Shown piece by piece: positions 7,386 through 14,575 of a stretch of 15,466 nt of DNA. Each line of letters begins with the position of its first letter. Within the stretch, counting starts at the first letter, position 1. The notes beneath the pieces were generated by a model. That model saw nothing but the letters and a program-made list of their open reading frames with translations, was not told the origin of the DNA and did not search any database. The position numbers were made by a program, and so were the translations under genes. The DNA is from Deltaproteobacteria bacterium (GTDB lineage: Bacteria; Myxococcota_A; UBA9042; DTJE01): contig JAADHL010000032.1 in the NCBI GenBank assembly GCA_013151875.1, forward strand, positions 1-15,466, read 5' to 3'.

Positions 7386-9215
7386 ATGACAACCAAGTTC
7401 TTCAAGGTCGCCGCGGTCATGTCCTGCGCCCTAATGCTGACCGCAATCGGGTGCAAAAAGGACCAGACCGGCGGACCGGCCGCTCGGGCCGCGCTGAAGG
7501 CCGATGTCGGCACCGTGGCCTTTCCCAACGACATCCTGGTGTTCGGCGGAATGAAATCCCTGGATGATTTCACCGGCGCCATGACCGCCCTGGTCAGCAA
7601 GTTTGAACCTCAGATGGGCGCCATGATCGGGGCACAGGTTCCCGCGCTGCTCCAAGGGCAGGTCCTGGGCGTCAAAAACCTCGCGTGGATGGACCATACC
7701 AAGCCCTTGAAGTTCGTGGTTCTGGATTACAAGAAATTCTCGGATCCCCTGCTCATCCTGCTGCCGATCAAGTCATCGGAAGGCTTCAAACAGGCCCTTC
7801 CCGACAATAAATCGGCGGGCGCCCCGGACAACCAGACCAAATACACCTTTGCCACCGGCTCTGAACACTATGCCAACGTAATCGGTGACTGGGCGGTCTT
7901 CAGCGCCGACGCAAAGGCATTTTCCGCAGCAAAGCCGTTCATCGAGGGTCCATTCAAGGATTACGTCTTCAGTGAACTTCTGGATGTGCAGATTTCATCC
8001 ACGAGGTTCATGCAGGTCGCAGGCGCGGACATCGCGGCTTTCAAGGAAAACGTCACCAAACTGCCCACGACCCCGGGGCTTGAAATTCCGGGCATCCAGG
8101 AAATGCTCAAGAAAGAGATTCAGATGCTTCTGGACATCCTGGACCAGACCGAGACCGCGCGCTTCGTGATGCGTTTCAACGGCGACGTCCTGACGCTGAG
8201 GGGCGGTGTGAAGGTGGCGCCGGGCAAGGGCCTGGCCAAATTCGTGGCCGACACGAAAGACCGCAAGCTGGACCTGTACAAGTCACTCCCGGCAAACGGT
8301 TGGTTCGAGACCGCCGTCAACGTGGATCCGAGCCTTTTCAAGGATTGGGCCGACATAGGCGTGGATTTCTGGGCCGGAATCTTGAAGCTGGAACAGGCCG
8401 ACAAGGACAAGCTTGTGAAAGAAATGTCCAGGTTGCTCACCCTCGAAACCGGTGAGATGGCCTTCTGGATTGGATACGACGGGCAGTTCCCCTTCCGCTT
8501 CCTCAGCATCACCGGCGTCAAGGATGCCGCGGGCGCCAAGGACGCCATGTACAAGACATACGGCATCCTGTTTTCCAAGGCGGGGGCGTTGATCAAATCA
8601 ATGGCCGGCCCCAATGCCGCCGATATGCCCCAGATGGACTGGTCGTCGCCAAAGGCCCTCCTGGCCAGCCTGAAACCCGAACTGGACAAGTCAGGGGTCA
8701 CCGCCGCCATCACCTCGAAAAAGGTGGGCGAAATCGATGTCGATGCCCTCGAAATCGGAGTGGATTATTCGAAGGTCCCGATCCCAGCCGACAAAGAGGA
8801 CGTAAAGAAAATCACGGATTCAATAGGCGACAAACTCTCTTTCGCGCTCGGGTTCGGAAACGGCCTCATGTACGGCACGTTCGGGCAGGACGCCGTGGCC
8901 GACGTGGGCAAAATCGCCAAGGGACAGGGCGGCGACCGGATCAAGGAGCTTATCACCGGCGCCGACACCCGCGCGGCCGCTGTGGTCTGGTTCGGTCTGA
9001 GGGACATCCTCAGGTTCGTGTCCAGAATCGACGCGGACCTCGCCCGCAACATGCCGAACCTGGACACGATGAAGGACCCCATCGGCATCTCGTTCGTCCT
9101 GGGCGGCAGGGATGATCGGATTATGGACGCGGAGTTGAAAATCCCGATTACCAGTATCGCCGGTCTGATCCCCCGCCCCGGCGCGAACACCGGCGCGGCG
9201 CCGGCCACTCCTTAG
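7386..9215 (+). CDS. Lipoprotein of unknown function (609 residues)
   Basis: AGGAGG five bases before the ATG gives a strong ribosome site. A signal peptide ends in TAIGC, with Cys23 the probable lipidated residue; the next residues are KKD. The mature part is long, without membrane segments or evident catalytic motifs. Residues about 106-185 read as strands around a 'KFVVLDYKKFSDPLLILLP ... GDWAVFS' pattern. A similar arrangement, with an interaction with 'FWIGYDGQFPFRFLSITGV' (360-378) and 'DVDALEIGVDYSKVPIP' (451-467), follows in the second half, and the C-terminus ends in a Pro/Ala-rich tail. This layout loosely recalls DUF3352-type secreted proteins, but I cannot assign a family. It is transcribed alone, divergent from the FGE-like operon and convergent with the NtrC-type gene (stops 16 bases apart). 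Confidence 0.87.
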   Translation: MTTKFFKVAAVMSCALMLTAIGCKKDQTGGPAARAALKADVGTVAFPNDILVFGGMKSLDDFTGAMTALVSKFEPQMGAMIGAQVPALLQGQVLGVKNLAWMDHTKPLKFVVLDYKKFSDPLLILLPIKSSEGFKQALPDNKSAGAPDNQTKYTFATGSEHYANVIGDWAVFSADAKAFSAAKPFIEGPFKDYVFSELLDVQISSTRFMQVAGADIAAFKENVTKLPTTPGLEIPGIQEMLKKEIQMLLDILDQTETARFVMRFNGDVLTLRGGVKVAPGKGLAKFVADTKDRKLDLYKSLPANGWFETAVNVDPSLFKDWADIGVDFWAGILKLEQADKDKLVKEMSRLLTLETGEMAFWIGYDGQFPFRFLSITGVKDAAGAKDAMYKTYGILFSKAGALIKSMAGPNAADMPQMDWSSPKALLASLKPELDKSGVTAAITSKKVGEIDVDALEIGVDYSKVPIPADKEDVKKITDSIGDKLSFALGFGNGLMYGTFGQDAVADVGKIAKGQGGDRIKELITGADTRAAAVVWFGLRDILRFVSRIDADLARNMPNLDTMKDPIGISFVLGGRDDRIMDAELKIPITSIAGLIPRPGANTGAAPATP

Positions 9216-9231
9216 CGACACACGTCTCAGT

Positions 9232-10596
9232 TCACGCTTTCCGGCCCCAACGGTCCTGCATCCTGTACAGCGTGCGCCTGTTGATGCCTAGTATGCGGGC
9301 GGCCTTCTCCTTGTTGCCGCCCGTGTGATTCAGCACCCGCTTGACGTAGTTCATCTGCAGGTCGGCAAGAGTGGGATACTCGTCGCGTTGAAGCACGGAG
9401 CCGCCCGCGCCTCCACCGGCCGGCAGGTCGTCGACATCGATCGTGTCGCCCGGTGTCAGGACAACCAGGCGCTCTATGATGTTTTCGAGTTCCCTGACAT
9501 TGCCTTCCCAGACTCTGTTTTGCAGGTCGTCCATGGCGCGCGCGGTCACCCGCTTGGGCTTACCTCCGGAGATGGCCGCATACTTGCGCAGAAAATGGTC
9601 CACCAGCAAGGGAATGTCGGCCAGTCGTTCGCGCAAGGGAGGGATATTGATCGGGATGACGCTCAGACGATAAAAAAGGTCCTCCCTGAAATCCCCATCC
9701 CGAACCGCCGCCTTCAAGTCCCTGTGAGTGGCCGCAATCAGGCGCGCGTCCGTATGCGATTCCTTGTTGGAGCCCACGGGCCTTATCATCCGATCCTGGA
9801 GGACCCTCAGCAGTTTTGCCTGAAGGGCCATGCCCATGTCACCGATCTCATCAAGGAACAGAGTACCGCCGGAGGCCTCCAGAAACAGACCACGTCGTGC
9901 CTGGTACGCGCCGGTGAACGCGCCCTTGGCGTGCCCGAACAACTCGCTTTCCAACAACCCTTCCGGAATGGCTGAACAGTTGACCGGCACGAAAGGGCCA
10001 TCGGCTCTGTTGCTCCGAAAATGGATCGCGCGCGCAATCACCTCCTTGCCGGTGCCGGATCCGCCGGTAATCAGTATGTTGCTGGCCGAATCGGCAACCA
10101 GATCCACCAGTCGGAAGATTTCGACCATGGCCTTGCTGTGACCAACGACCTGCTCGGAATCATACAGGCCGCGGACCTCCTTCTTGAGCCGCCGGTTCTC
10201 CTGCACCAGAAGGCGCTGCTCGACGGCCTTGCCGACCAGGGCCGCTATCTGCCGCATCTTGAATGGTTTTGTTACGAAGTAGAAGGCGCCCGCCTTCATG
10301 GCCTCGATGGCGCGGTCAATGGACCCGAACGCGGTGATCATGATTACGGGCACGTCCGGACGCAGGGACTTGATTGCCTTCAAGACCTCCATGCCGTCCA
10401 TTTCACGCATACGGAGGTCCGTGATGACCACGTCGAACTCGTGGGCCTTGAACTTCACCAGGGCCTGGCTGCCGCTTTGAGCGGAGTCGACCTCATAGCC
10501 GTCGCGGCCCAGAAACTCGACCACAAGGTCGCACATGTCCTTTTCATCATCGACTATCAGTATCGAACGGTTCCTTGACGGGTTGGCCTTCACCAT
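9232..10596 (-). CDS. NtrC-family sigma-54-dependent response regulator
   Basis: 454 residues from the ATG at 10596, the last in-frame ATG before the receiver; the ribosome site is weak and a GTG nine bases upstream is possible. Residues about 10-125 are a receiver domain with Asp16/Asp17, phosphoacceptor Asp60 (ITDLRM), Thr87 (MITAFG) and Lys110 (TKPF). Residues about 150-385 are an AAA+ domain with Walker A GGSGTGKE (178-185), the sigma-54-contacting loop GAFTGA (225-230), Walker B GGTLFLDEIGD (243-253) and an arginine-finger region. Residues about 417-449 are a Fis-type helix-turn-helix (KEKAARILGINRRTLYRM). All activation motifs are intact, so phosphorylation should license remodelling of the sigma-54 closed complex. 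It is divergent from a hybrid kinase, its likely partner. Targets are unknown, and I found no convincing -24/-12 site in the window. Confidence 0.95.
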   Translation of the reverse strand: MVKANPSRNRSILIVDDEKDMCDLVVEFLGRDGYEVDSAQSGSQALVKFKAHEFDVVITDLRMREMDGMEVLKAIKSLRPDVPVIMITAFGSIDRAIEAMKAGAFYFVTKPFKMRQIAALVGKAVEQRLLVQENRRLKKEVRGLYDSEQVVGHSKAMVEIFRLVDLVADSASNILITGGSGTGKEVIARAIHFRSNRADGPFVPVNCSAIPEGLLESELFGHAKGAFTGAYQARRGLFLEASGGTLFLDEIGDMGMALQAKLLRVLQDRMIRPVGSNKESHTDARLIAATHRDLKAAVRDGDFREDLFYRLSVIPINIPPLRERLADIPLLVDHFLRKYAAISGGKPKRVTARAMDDLQNRVWEGNVRELENIIERLVVLTPGDTIDVDDLPAGGGAGGSVLQRDEYPTLADLQMNYVKRVLNHTGGNKEKAARILGINRRTLYRMQDRWGRKA

Positions 10597-10674
10597 ATCA
10601 ACCACGAGCAGTCCGAACTCATTCCTATCAGAAGTGTGGCTATTTGTCACGTGGATGCGTCTGATTTCGTACTT

Positions 10675-10692
10675 ACAATGGGTTGCACAATG
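10675..10692. promoter_or_regulatory. Direct ACAATG repeats between the regulator and kinase genes
   Basis: ACAATG occurs at 10675-10680 and 10687-10692, exactly 12 bases apart, with a related ACAACG at 10696-10701. They lie midway in the 154-base divergent spacer, where an autoregulatory site could sit. No convincing sigma-70 or sigma-54 promoter pair was found on either strand here; TACAAT (10674-10679) is a lone -10-like match. Confidence 0.25.
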
Positions 10693-10750
10693 TCTACAAC
10701 GAGTCATTTCGCCTCATTCACAGTCTTTCCCCGAAATGATAGGCTGTTCC

Positions 10751-12568
10751 ATGGCTGGTCCACGAGACATTGGGATGACCGGAATAGACAACCTGGAGGA
10801 CAAAGGGATCGCCGTCACGAAGGGGGCGGATGACGGCCACAGGGTCATGATCGTGGACAGCGATCGTTTCCTGGCCGAAACCCTTGCGGACATCCTCAGC
10901 GAAGAGGCCGTGAAAGTGGCCATATGCCAGTCCGGCGGCGAGGCGCTGAAGGCCGTACGCAATTACCCTTACGGCATCGCAATCATCGATGTCAGGCTCC
11001 CTGACATGAGCGGCATCGACCTCCTGAGGCAGTTCATCGAGATTGCCCCGGACATCGACATCGTCATTGTCACCGGAAACGCCAGCGTGCACAGCGCGAT
11101 GGAGGCCCTCAACCACGGGGCAAGCCGGTATATTCTAAAGCCGTGCGCCCCGGATGAACTCCTGTCGATAGTCAACGACCTCTTTGAACGCCAGCAGTTG
11201 CGCGAAAGAAACCGGCTTTATCTCAGGCGTCTGGAGGTTCAGAACCGTCTTTCCCATTCCCTGTCCAGCGCGCTGCTTCCCAAGGATGTGGCAAGAGCGG
11301 CGGTTCAGGCGGCCACGGGCATCGCGGAAGTGCGGGCTGCCACGGTCATCATTTATCGCGACCCGAACAATCGCGATGGCGTCGTGGATACCGTTGCGGA
11401 CCCGCAACCCCTGCAGGCGCTCGCCTGGACTGGGGTGGGCGATGACACGGTGGATACGATGACAGCCATGCCGGAGGTACGGCAGTATCTCGATTCCAGG
11501 GTACTGGCTCACGCTGCCCCCGGCATGGTGGCCCTTCCACCGGGCCAAGACCCGGAAAACCCGGCATCGGTGTGTCCCGTGGCCTTGTACCGGCTCAAGG
11601 GACGCACCAGCGACTTGGGCGTGCTTGCCGTGATCATGGACAACTGTGAAAACAATCTGGACGAACAGAACGAGGAACTGCTGAGCGTCATCTCGAATTG
11701 GGTGGGCGTGGCAATGGAACGGGCGATCCTGCACCACCGGCTGGAGATTGCCTACGCAGACGTCAAGAACGCCCAGAAACAACTGGTTTACGCCGAAAAA
11801 CAGGCGGCGATAGGTCGGCTGGCAGCGGGCCTGGCTCACGAGGTCGGGACTCCCCTGAACATCATATCCGGACGGGCCGAACTGCTGCTGGAGGACTCCG
11901 GCATCGACCCGGACACAGCCCAGGCGCTTCAGGTCATCGTGCAGCAGATCGAGCGACTCTCCAGTCTGATCCGTCAGTTGCTGGACTTCTCCCGGGAGTA
12001 CAGCCCGGCCAGACAAAAGATCGACCTGGAGGGCGTGATCAACGCCGTCGTTTCACTGATGGAAGTCCAGCTGAAAAAGCGGCACATCAAACTGAGCCTC
12101 GAGATCGACGACGGTCTGCCCAGAGTCGTGGCCAACTTCAATCAGCTCCAGCAGGTCTTCATCAACCTGCTGATGAATTCCATCGACGCAATAGGGACCA
12201 AGGCAAAGAATGACGGCGCAAAGTCCAGTCAGTCCAGAAAGCCCTCGGGACGGATATTCATCAATGCCAACTACCTGCCTTCCTCACGTCAGGTTCAAAT
12301 CGTGATCGCCGACAGCGGTCAAGGCATCCGTGAAGACGATCTGGACAAGGTATTCGAGCCGTTTTTCACCACCAAAGATGTTGGCGCCGGCACTGGGCTT
12401 GGATTGGCCGTGGTTTATGGAATCATCACTGATCACGGCGGCTCAATAGACATCGAGAGTTCCTGGGCCAAGGGAACGGCCGTCACATTCAACCTTCCCA
12501 CGGAAACAACCGAGACTGCCGCGGCCACAAAGAAAGACGGGTCTCGGAACACACCTGTCTCATTTTGA
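10751..12568 (+). CDS. Hybrid sensor histidine kinase: REC-GAF-HisKA-HATPase
   Basis: 605 residues from the ATG at 10751, preferred for a partial ribosome site (ATAGG); ATGs at 10736 and 10775 are alternatives. Residues about 31-148 are a receiver with phosphoacceptor Asp80 (IIDVRLPDMSG), Thr108 and Lys130. The acidic pair reads VDSD, with Ser where the second Asp is usual. Residues about 163-328 resemble a GAF sensor domain, followed by a helical linker. The H-box is AAGLAHEVGTPLNIISG with His363. The ATPase domain has the N-box (Asn476), G1 DSGQGI (from Asp521), F-box FEPFFTT and G2 GAGTGLGLA (about 545-553). No membrane segment or signal peptide is visible, so it is probably cytoplasmic and takes its input through REC and GAF. 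It is divergent from the NtrC-type regulator, its likely phosphotransfer partner. Fold-back structure spans its stop codon. Confidence 0.93.
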   Translation: MAGPRDIGMTGIDNLEDKGIAVTKGADDGHRVMIVDSDRFLAETLADILSEEAVKVAICQSGGEALKAVRNYPYGIAIIDVRLPDMSGIDLLRQFIEIAPDIDIVIVTGNASVHSAMEALNHGASRYILKPCAPDELLSIVNDLFERQQLRERNRLYLRRLEVQNRLSHSLSSALLPKDVARAAVQAATGIAEVRAATVIIYRDPNNRDGVVDTVADPQPLQALAWTGVGDDTVDTMTAMPEVRQYLDSRVLAHAAPGMVALPPGQDPENPASVCPVALYRLKGRTSDLGVLAVIMDNCENNLDEQNEELLSVISNWVGVAMERAILHHRLEIAYADVKNAQKQLVYAEKQAAIGRLAAGLAHEVGTPLNIISGRAELLLEDSGIDPDTAQALQVIVQQIERLSSLIRQLLDFSREYSPARQKIDLEGVINAVVSLMEVQLKKRHIKLSLEIDDGLPRVVANFNQLQQVFINLLMNSIDAIGTKAKNDGAKSSQSRKPSGRIFINANYLPSSRQVQIVIADSGQGIREDDLDKVFEPFFTTKDVGAGTGLGLAVVYGIITDHGGSIDIESSWAKGTAVTFNLPTETTETAAATKKDGSRNTPVSF

Positions 12569-12580
12569 GAACAGCGAGAC
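12541..12580 (+). other. RNA fold-back spanning the kinase stop codon
   Basis: GTCTCG (12541-12546) pairs with CGAGAC (12575-12580). Inside, CTGTCTCA (12555-12562) pairs with TGAG-A-ACAG (12566-12574) with one bulged A and a TTT loop. Together this makes 14 base pairs around the TGA at 12566-12568. No T-run follows, so it is not a classical intrinsic terminator. It may protect the 3' end or help Rho-dependent ending. Confidence 0.5.
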
Positions 12581-12623
12581 ACCAATACGACATAACCCAA
12601 CCGATATGGGTATGCGGGAACAC

Positions 12624-12653
12624 GGCTGGAAAAATGACCTCGTTTTTCCAGCC
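12624..12653. other. Perfect 11-bp inverted repeat downstream of the kinase
   Basis: GGCTGGAAAAA (12624-12634) and TTTTTCCAGCC (12643-12653) pair without mismatch around an 8-base loop. The A/T part of the stem is at the loop side and no T-run follows on either strand, so it differs from a standard intrinsic terminator. It lies 55 bases after the kinase stop and may still act as a transcript boundary. Confidence 0.65.
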
Positions 12654-12718
12654 ATGGCAAGCATGTAATGGGCTGGACGCAAGCTTTTCCCGCCTCGACG
12701 GAAGATCAACCGAAATGC

Positions 12719-12747
12719 TTGACAGGCTTTTTCTTCGGACCTACAGT
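12719..12747 (+). promoter_or_regulatory. Strong sigma-70 promoter with no coding gene downstream
   Basis: A perfect TTGACA -35 (12719-12724), the ideal 17-base spacer and TACAGT (12742-12747, 4 of 6) form the best promoter match in the window. Initiation is expected about 12753-12755. The first stem of a series of hairpins begins at 12754/12755. No credible reading frame follows, which suggests a noncoding transcript. Confidence 0.6.
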
Positions 12748-12753
12748 AAAGGG

Positions 12754-12966
12754 GCGCAGGATAAGAATGTTCCCAAACATTACACCTGCGTACTCTATTC
12801 TCCCTCCGGAAGGCGCAAGCCTTCCAGACGACCCTCTTGATGCTGGTCGGGGGGCGGGTTATGTATCAGGTCGATGGACTCCCCCTGTACGTTGACCTGT
12901 AGCTCGACCCCCCGACCTGCTCTCCACCCAAATCCATCGCCTGCATCGCGTTTCGGGGGGGGCTTT
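12754..12966 (+). ncRNA. Candidate structured noncoding RNA (unrecognised family)
   Basis: Three stem-loops follow the promoter. SL1 (12754-12791): GCGCAGG pairs with CCTGCGT, then a 5x3 internal loop, then AATGTT/AACATT closing the loop CCCA. SL2 (12808-12825): GGAAGGC/GCCTTCC closed by the GNRA tetraloop GCAA. SL3 (12842-12920): GGTCGGGGGG pairs with CCCCCCGACC, extended by GC/GC across one U-U mismatch. It continues inward through CGGGTT/AGCTCG with wobbles and CAGGTC/GACCTG. Several pairs are G-U in the plus sense and would be A-C in the other, so the plus strand is favoured. The 3' end is uncertain: about 12920 if processed, or near CTTTAT (12963-12968) after a G8 run. The RNA is convergent with the MCE gene, so it is not a leader of that gene. 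It does not match SRP RNA, 6S, tmRNA or RNase P as I know them. Confidence 0.5.
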
Positions 12967-12976
12967 ATCAGAAAGG

Positions 12977-14575
12977 TTACAGAACTGAGGATGGAGCGGT
13001 TATAAGGAGGGCCTTGAGGTCGTCGTCCGTGAACCTGAAGCCCAGTCCCACGAAATAGTCCCTGCCGGTCCTGTTGATTACGTCGTCAACGCCCGCCGAT
13101 ACGAAAAAATGGTCCAGAAAGGCGAAGGACAGCAGGATCTTCAGCCGCGGATACTCGTCGGCCGAGAAATCGAACAGGTCCGCCGATATCTTGAGGCTGT
13201 CCGCAAAGAATTCAAAATCGGCCCCCAGGCCGCCAGTGCCCTCGATGAGCCCGAATCTGCCCGTGAAAAACGCAAGGCGGCGGGCAAACTCCAACGAAAA
13301 CTTCGGACTCGTGCTGGTCTTGGTGGTCCGCTCGTACACTGCCGGCGGTTTGGTGGGGTCGTTTGTGACGGTCAGGGTATCGGTAACCTTGGAAGTTCCC
13401 CGGGGGTCGAAGGCCACTTCAATCAGATAGTATTTGTTCTTTGAAGGCTGAAGCCTGAGCGTCAGGTAGTTCTTGAGGGCCTTCTGGTAAAAGTTGTACT
13501 CGCTGCGAAAGCCTATCTGCGTCTTCAGGCGGGAAACGCTGCTGACCAGGCTGCCCACCTCATCCACTACCTTTTCGGTCTTGTCGATGACGGCCGAATC
13601 GTTGATCAGCCTTCCAACGGTCCCCTCGCCGCTGTCGATCTTCTTTGAGATGCTGGCCAGATGCGCGGTGACTTTTTCCAGGTTCTCAAGAGACGTGTTC
13701 AACCGATTGATGGTGGTGCGCAGTTCGCCCGGCTCGCCGGTTTCCGGATCATTCACGACCAGCGAACGCACCTCGCCGGTGATATCCTCCACGTTATCCA
13801 CGCTGTCGGACAGTGAATCGGTCGATTTCCCGGTGAAGCGGGCGGCATCGTCCGATATCCTTTCGAAGTTATCCAGGATCCGTTCCAGACGCCCTCCGCC
13901 TCCGTCCATCTCATGGCCCACGAACGACCTGATGCTGCCGGTAAGCGCGGCCACGTCGCCGGCGGCCTTCTGGATGTCAATCGTGATGCTCTCCAGTCGT
14001 CGTCTGCCCTCGGATCCGCCATAGACCGAGGCGATGCTCTCGGTAGTGACCGCGACGTTGTCCGCAATCTGTTGAAGGCGCGGCACCAGGTCCGTCAGCT
14101 TTTCCAGCTTGGAACTCAACGCCATGATCCCTGATTCGCCCACCACGTTGGGTATCCTGTCGCCGTCCTTCAGGCGCCTGCCGCCCACACCGGGAGTTAT
14201 CTCCAGGAAATAGTCCCCCAGTAACGTGGCGGTCCTGCGCGTAATCAGCGCCCCGTTGGTTGATCCGCCTCCGGGCAACGGAGTCCCCTCGTAAAGCGCC
14301 ACATCGTCACCCAATCTGATGGTCACGCGGGCCAAGGCCCGTCCGTCCTTTCCGGTGACCAGATCGATGGAATCTATCGAGCCGACCGGAATACCGGAAA
14401 TCGTGACGCGTGAATGACCGGCCAGGCCGGATGCATCCGCGAAGTCGGCATAAACCGTGTAGCCTTCATCCTTGTCCACCACCACCTTCTGAACCGTGCC
14501 GAACAGAATGACGAACGCTGCGATGCCCAGCACGCCCACCAGGCCGACCATGAGCGGAGTCTTTATTCTCTTCAC
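12977..14575 (-). CDS. mlaD: MCE-domain (MlaD-like) protein with beta-rich C-terminal extension
   Basis: 532 residues, far longer than the roughly 180 of E. coli MlaD. The start is GTG at 14575, with GGAGG seven bases upstream, and it overlaps the stop of the ATPase gene as GTGA. Residues 8-26 are a membrane helix anchoring it in the inner membrane. Residues about 37-130 are the MCE domain (FADASGLAGHSRVTISGIPVG; the lipid-transport fold). Residues about 150-350 are long helices of low hydrophobicity with DSGEGTVGRLINDSAVID (314-331), a typical post-MCE motif. Residues about 355-532 change character: alternating strands such as KYYLIEVAFDP, KFSLEFARRLAFF and RDYFVGLGFRFTDDDL look like an outer-membrane barrel or beta sheet. 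Its role would be moving lipids across the periplasm with the MlaF-like ATPase and a permease that lies outside this window. Confidence 0.87.
   Translation of the reverse strand: MKRIKTPLMVGLVGVLGIAAFVILFGTVQKVVVDKDEGYTVYADFADASGLAGHSRVTISGIPVGSIDSIDLVTGKDGRALARVTIRLGDDVALYEGTPLPGGGSTNGALITRRTATLLGDYFLEITPGVGGRRLKDGDRIPNVVGESGIMALSSKLEKLTDLVPRLQQIADNVAVTTESIASVYGGSEGRRRLESITIDIQKAAGDVAALTGSIRSFVGHEMDGGGGRLERILDNFERISDDAARFTGKSTDSLSDSVDNVEDITGEVRSLVVNDPETGEPGELRTTINRLNTSLENLEKVTAHLASISKKIDSGEGTVGRLINDSAVIDKTEKVVDEVGSLVSSVSRLKTQIGFRSEYNFYQKALKNYLTLRLQPSKNKYYLIEVAFDPRGTSKVTDTLTVTNDPTKPPAVYERTTKTSTSPKFSLEFARRLAFFTGRFGLIEGTGGLGADFEFFADSLKISADLFDFSADEYPRLKILLSFAFLDHFFVSAGVDDVINRTGRDYFVGLGFRFTDDDLKALLITAPSSVL

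Larger units (their letters stand above)
12569..12976. other. 408-base gene-free interval
   Basis: Between the convergent kinase and MCE genes no reading frame has a ribosome site or protein-like composition. The interval holds the inverted repeat at 12624-12653, the promoter at 12719-12747 and the candidate structured RNA from 12754. It ends in a run of eight G (12955-12962) just before the stop of the MCE gene. Confidence 0.8.

Noticed and set aside
9180..9212. GC-rich palindrome CCGGCGC-G-GCGCCGG near the end of the 609-residue lipoprotein gene
   Set aside because: It lies in codons of the Ala/Pro/Thr tail and is not followed by a T-run, so a terminator call is not supported.
11135..12016. 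293-codon open frame on the minus strand
   Set aside because: It lies inside the kinase gene, whose domains account for this stretch; the frame resembles no protein family.
12801..12825. Resemblance to the SRP RNA core (CCGGAAGG)
   Set aside because: The bases pair into a perfect GCAA-capped stem and the rest of the SRP signature (asymmetric loop, AGCAG) is missing.
12565..12895. Small open frames of 91 and 75 codons in the gene-free gap
   Set aside because: They lack ribosome sites, run through the hairpins, and have no protein-like pattern. The noncoding RNA reading explains the sequence better.
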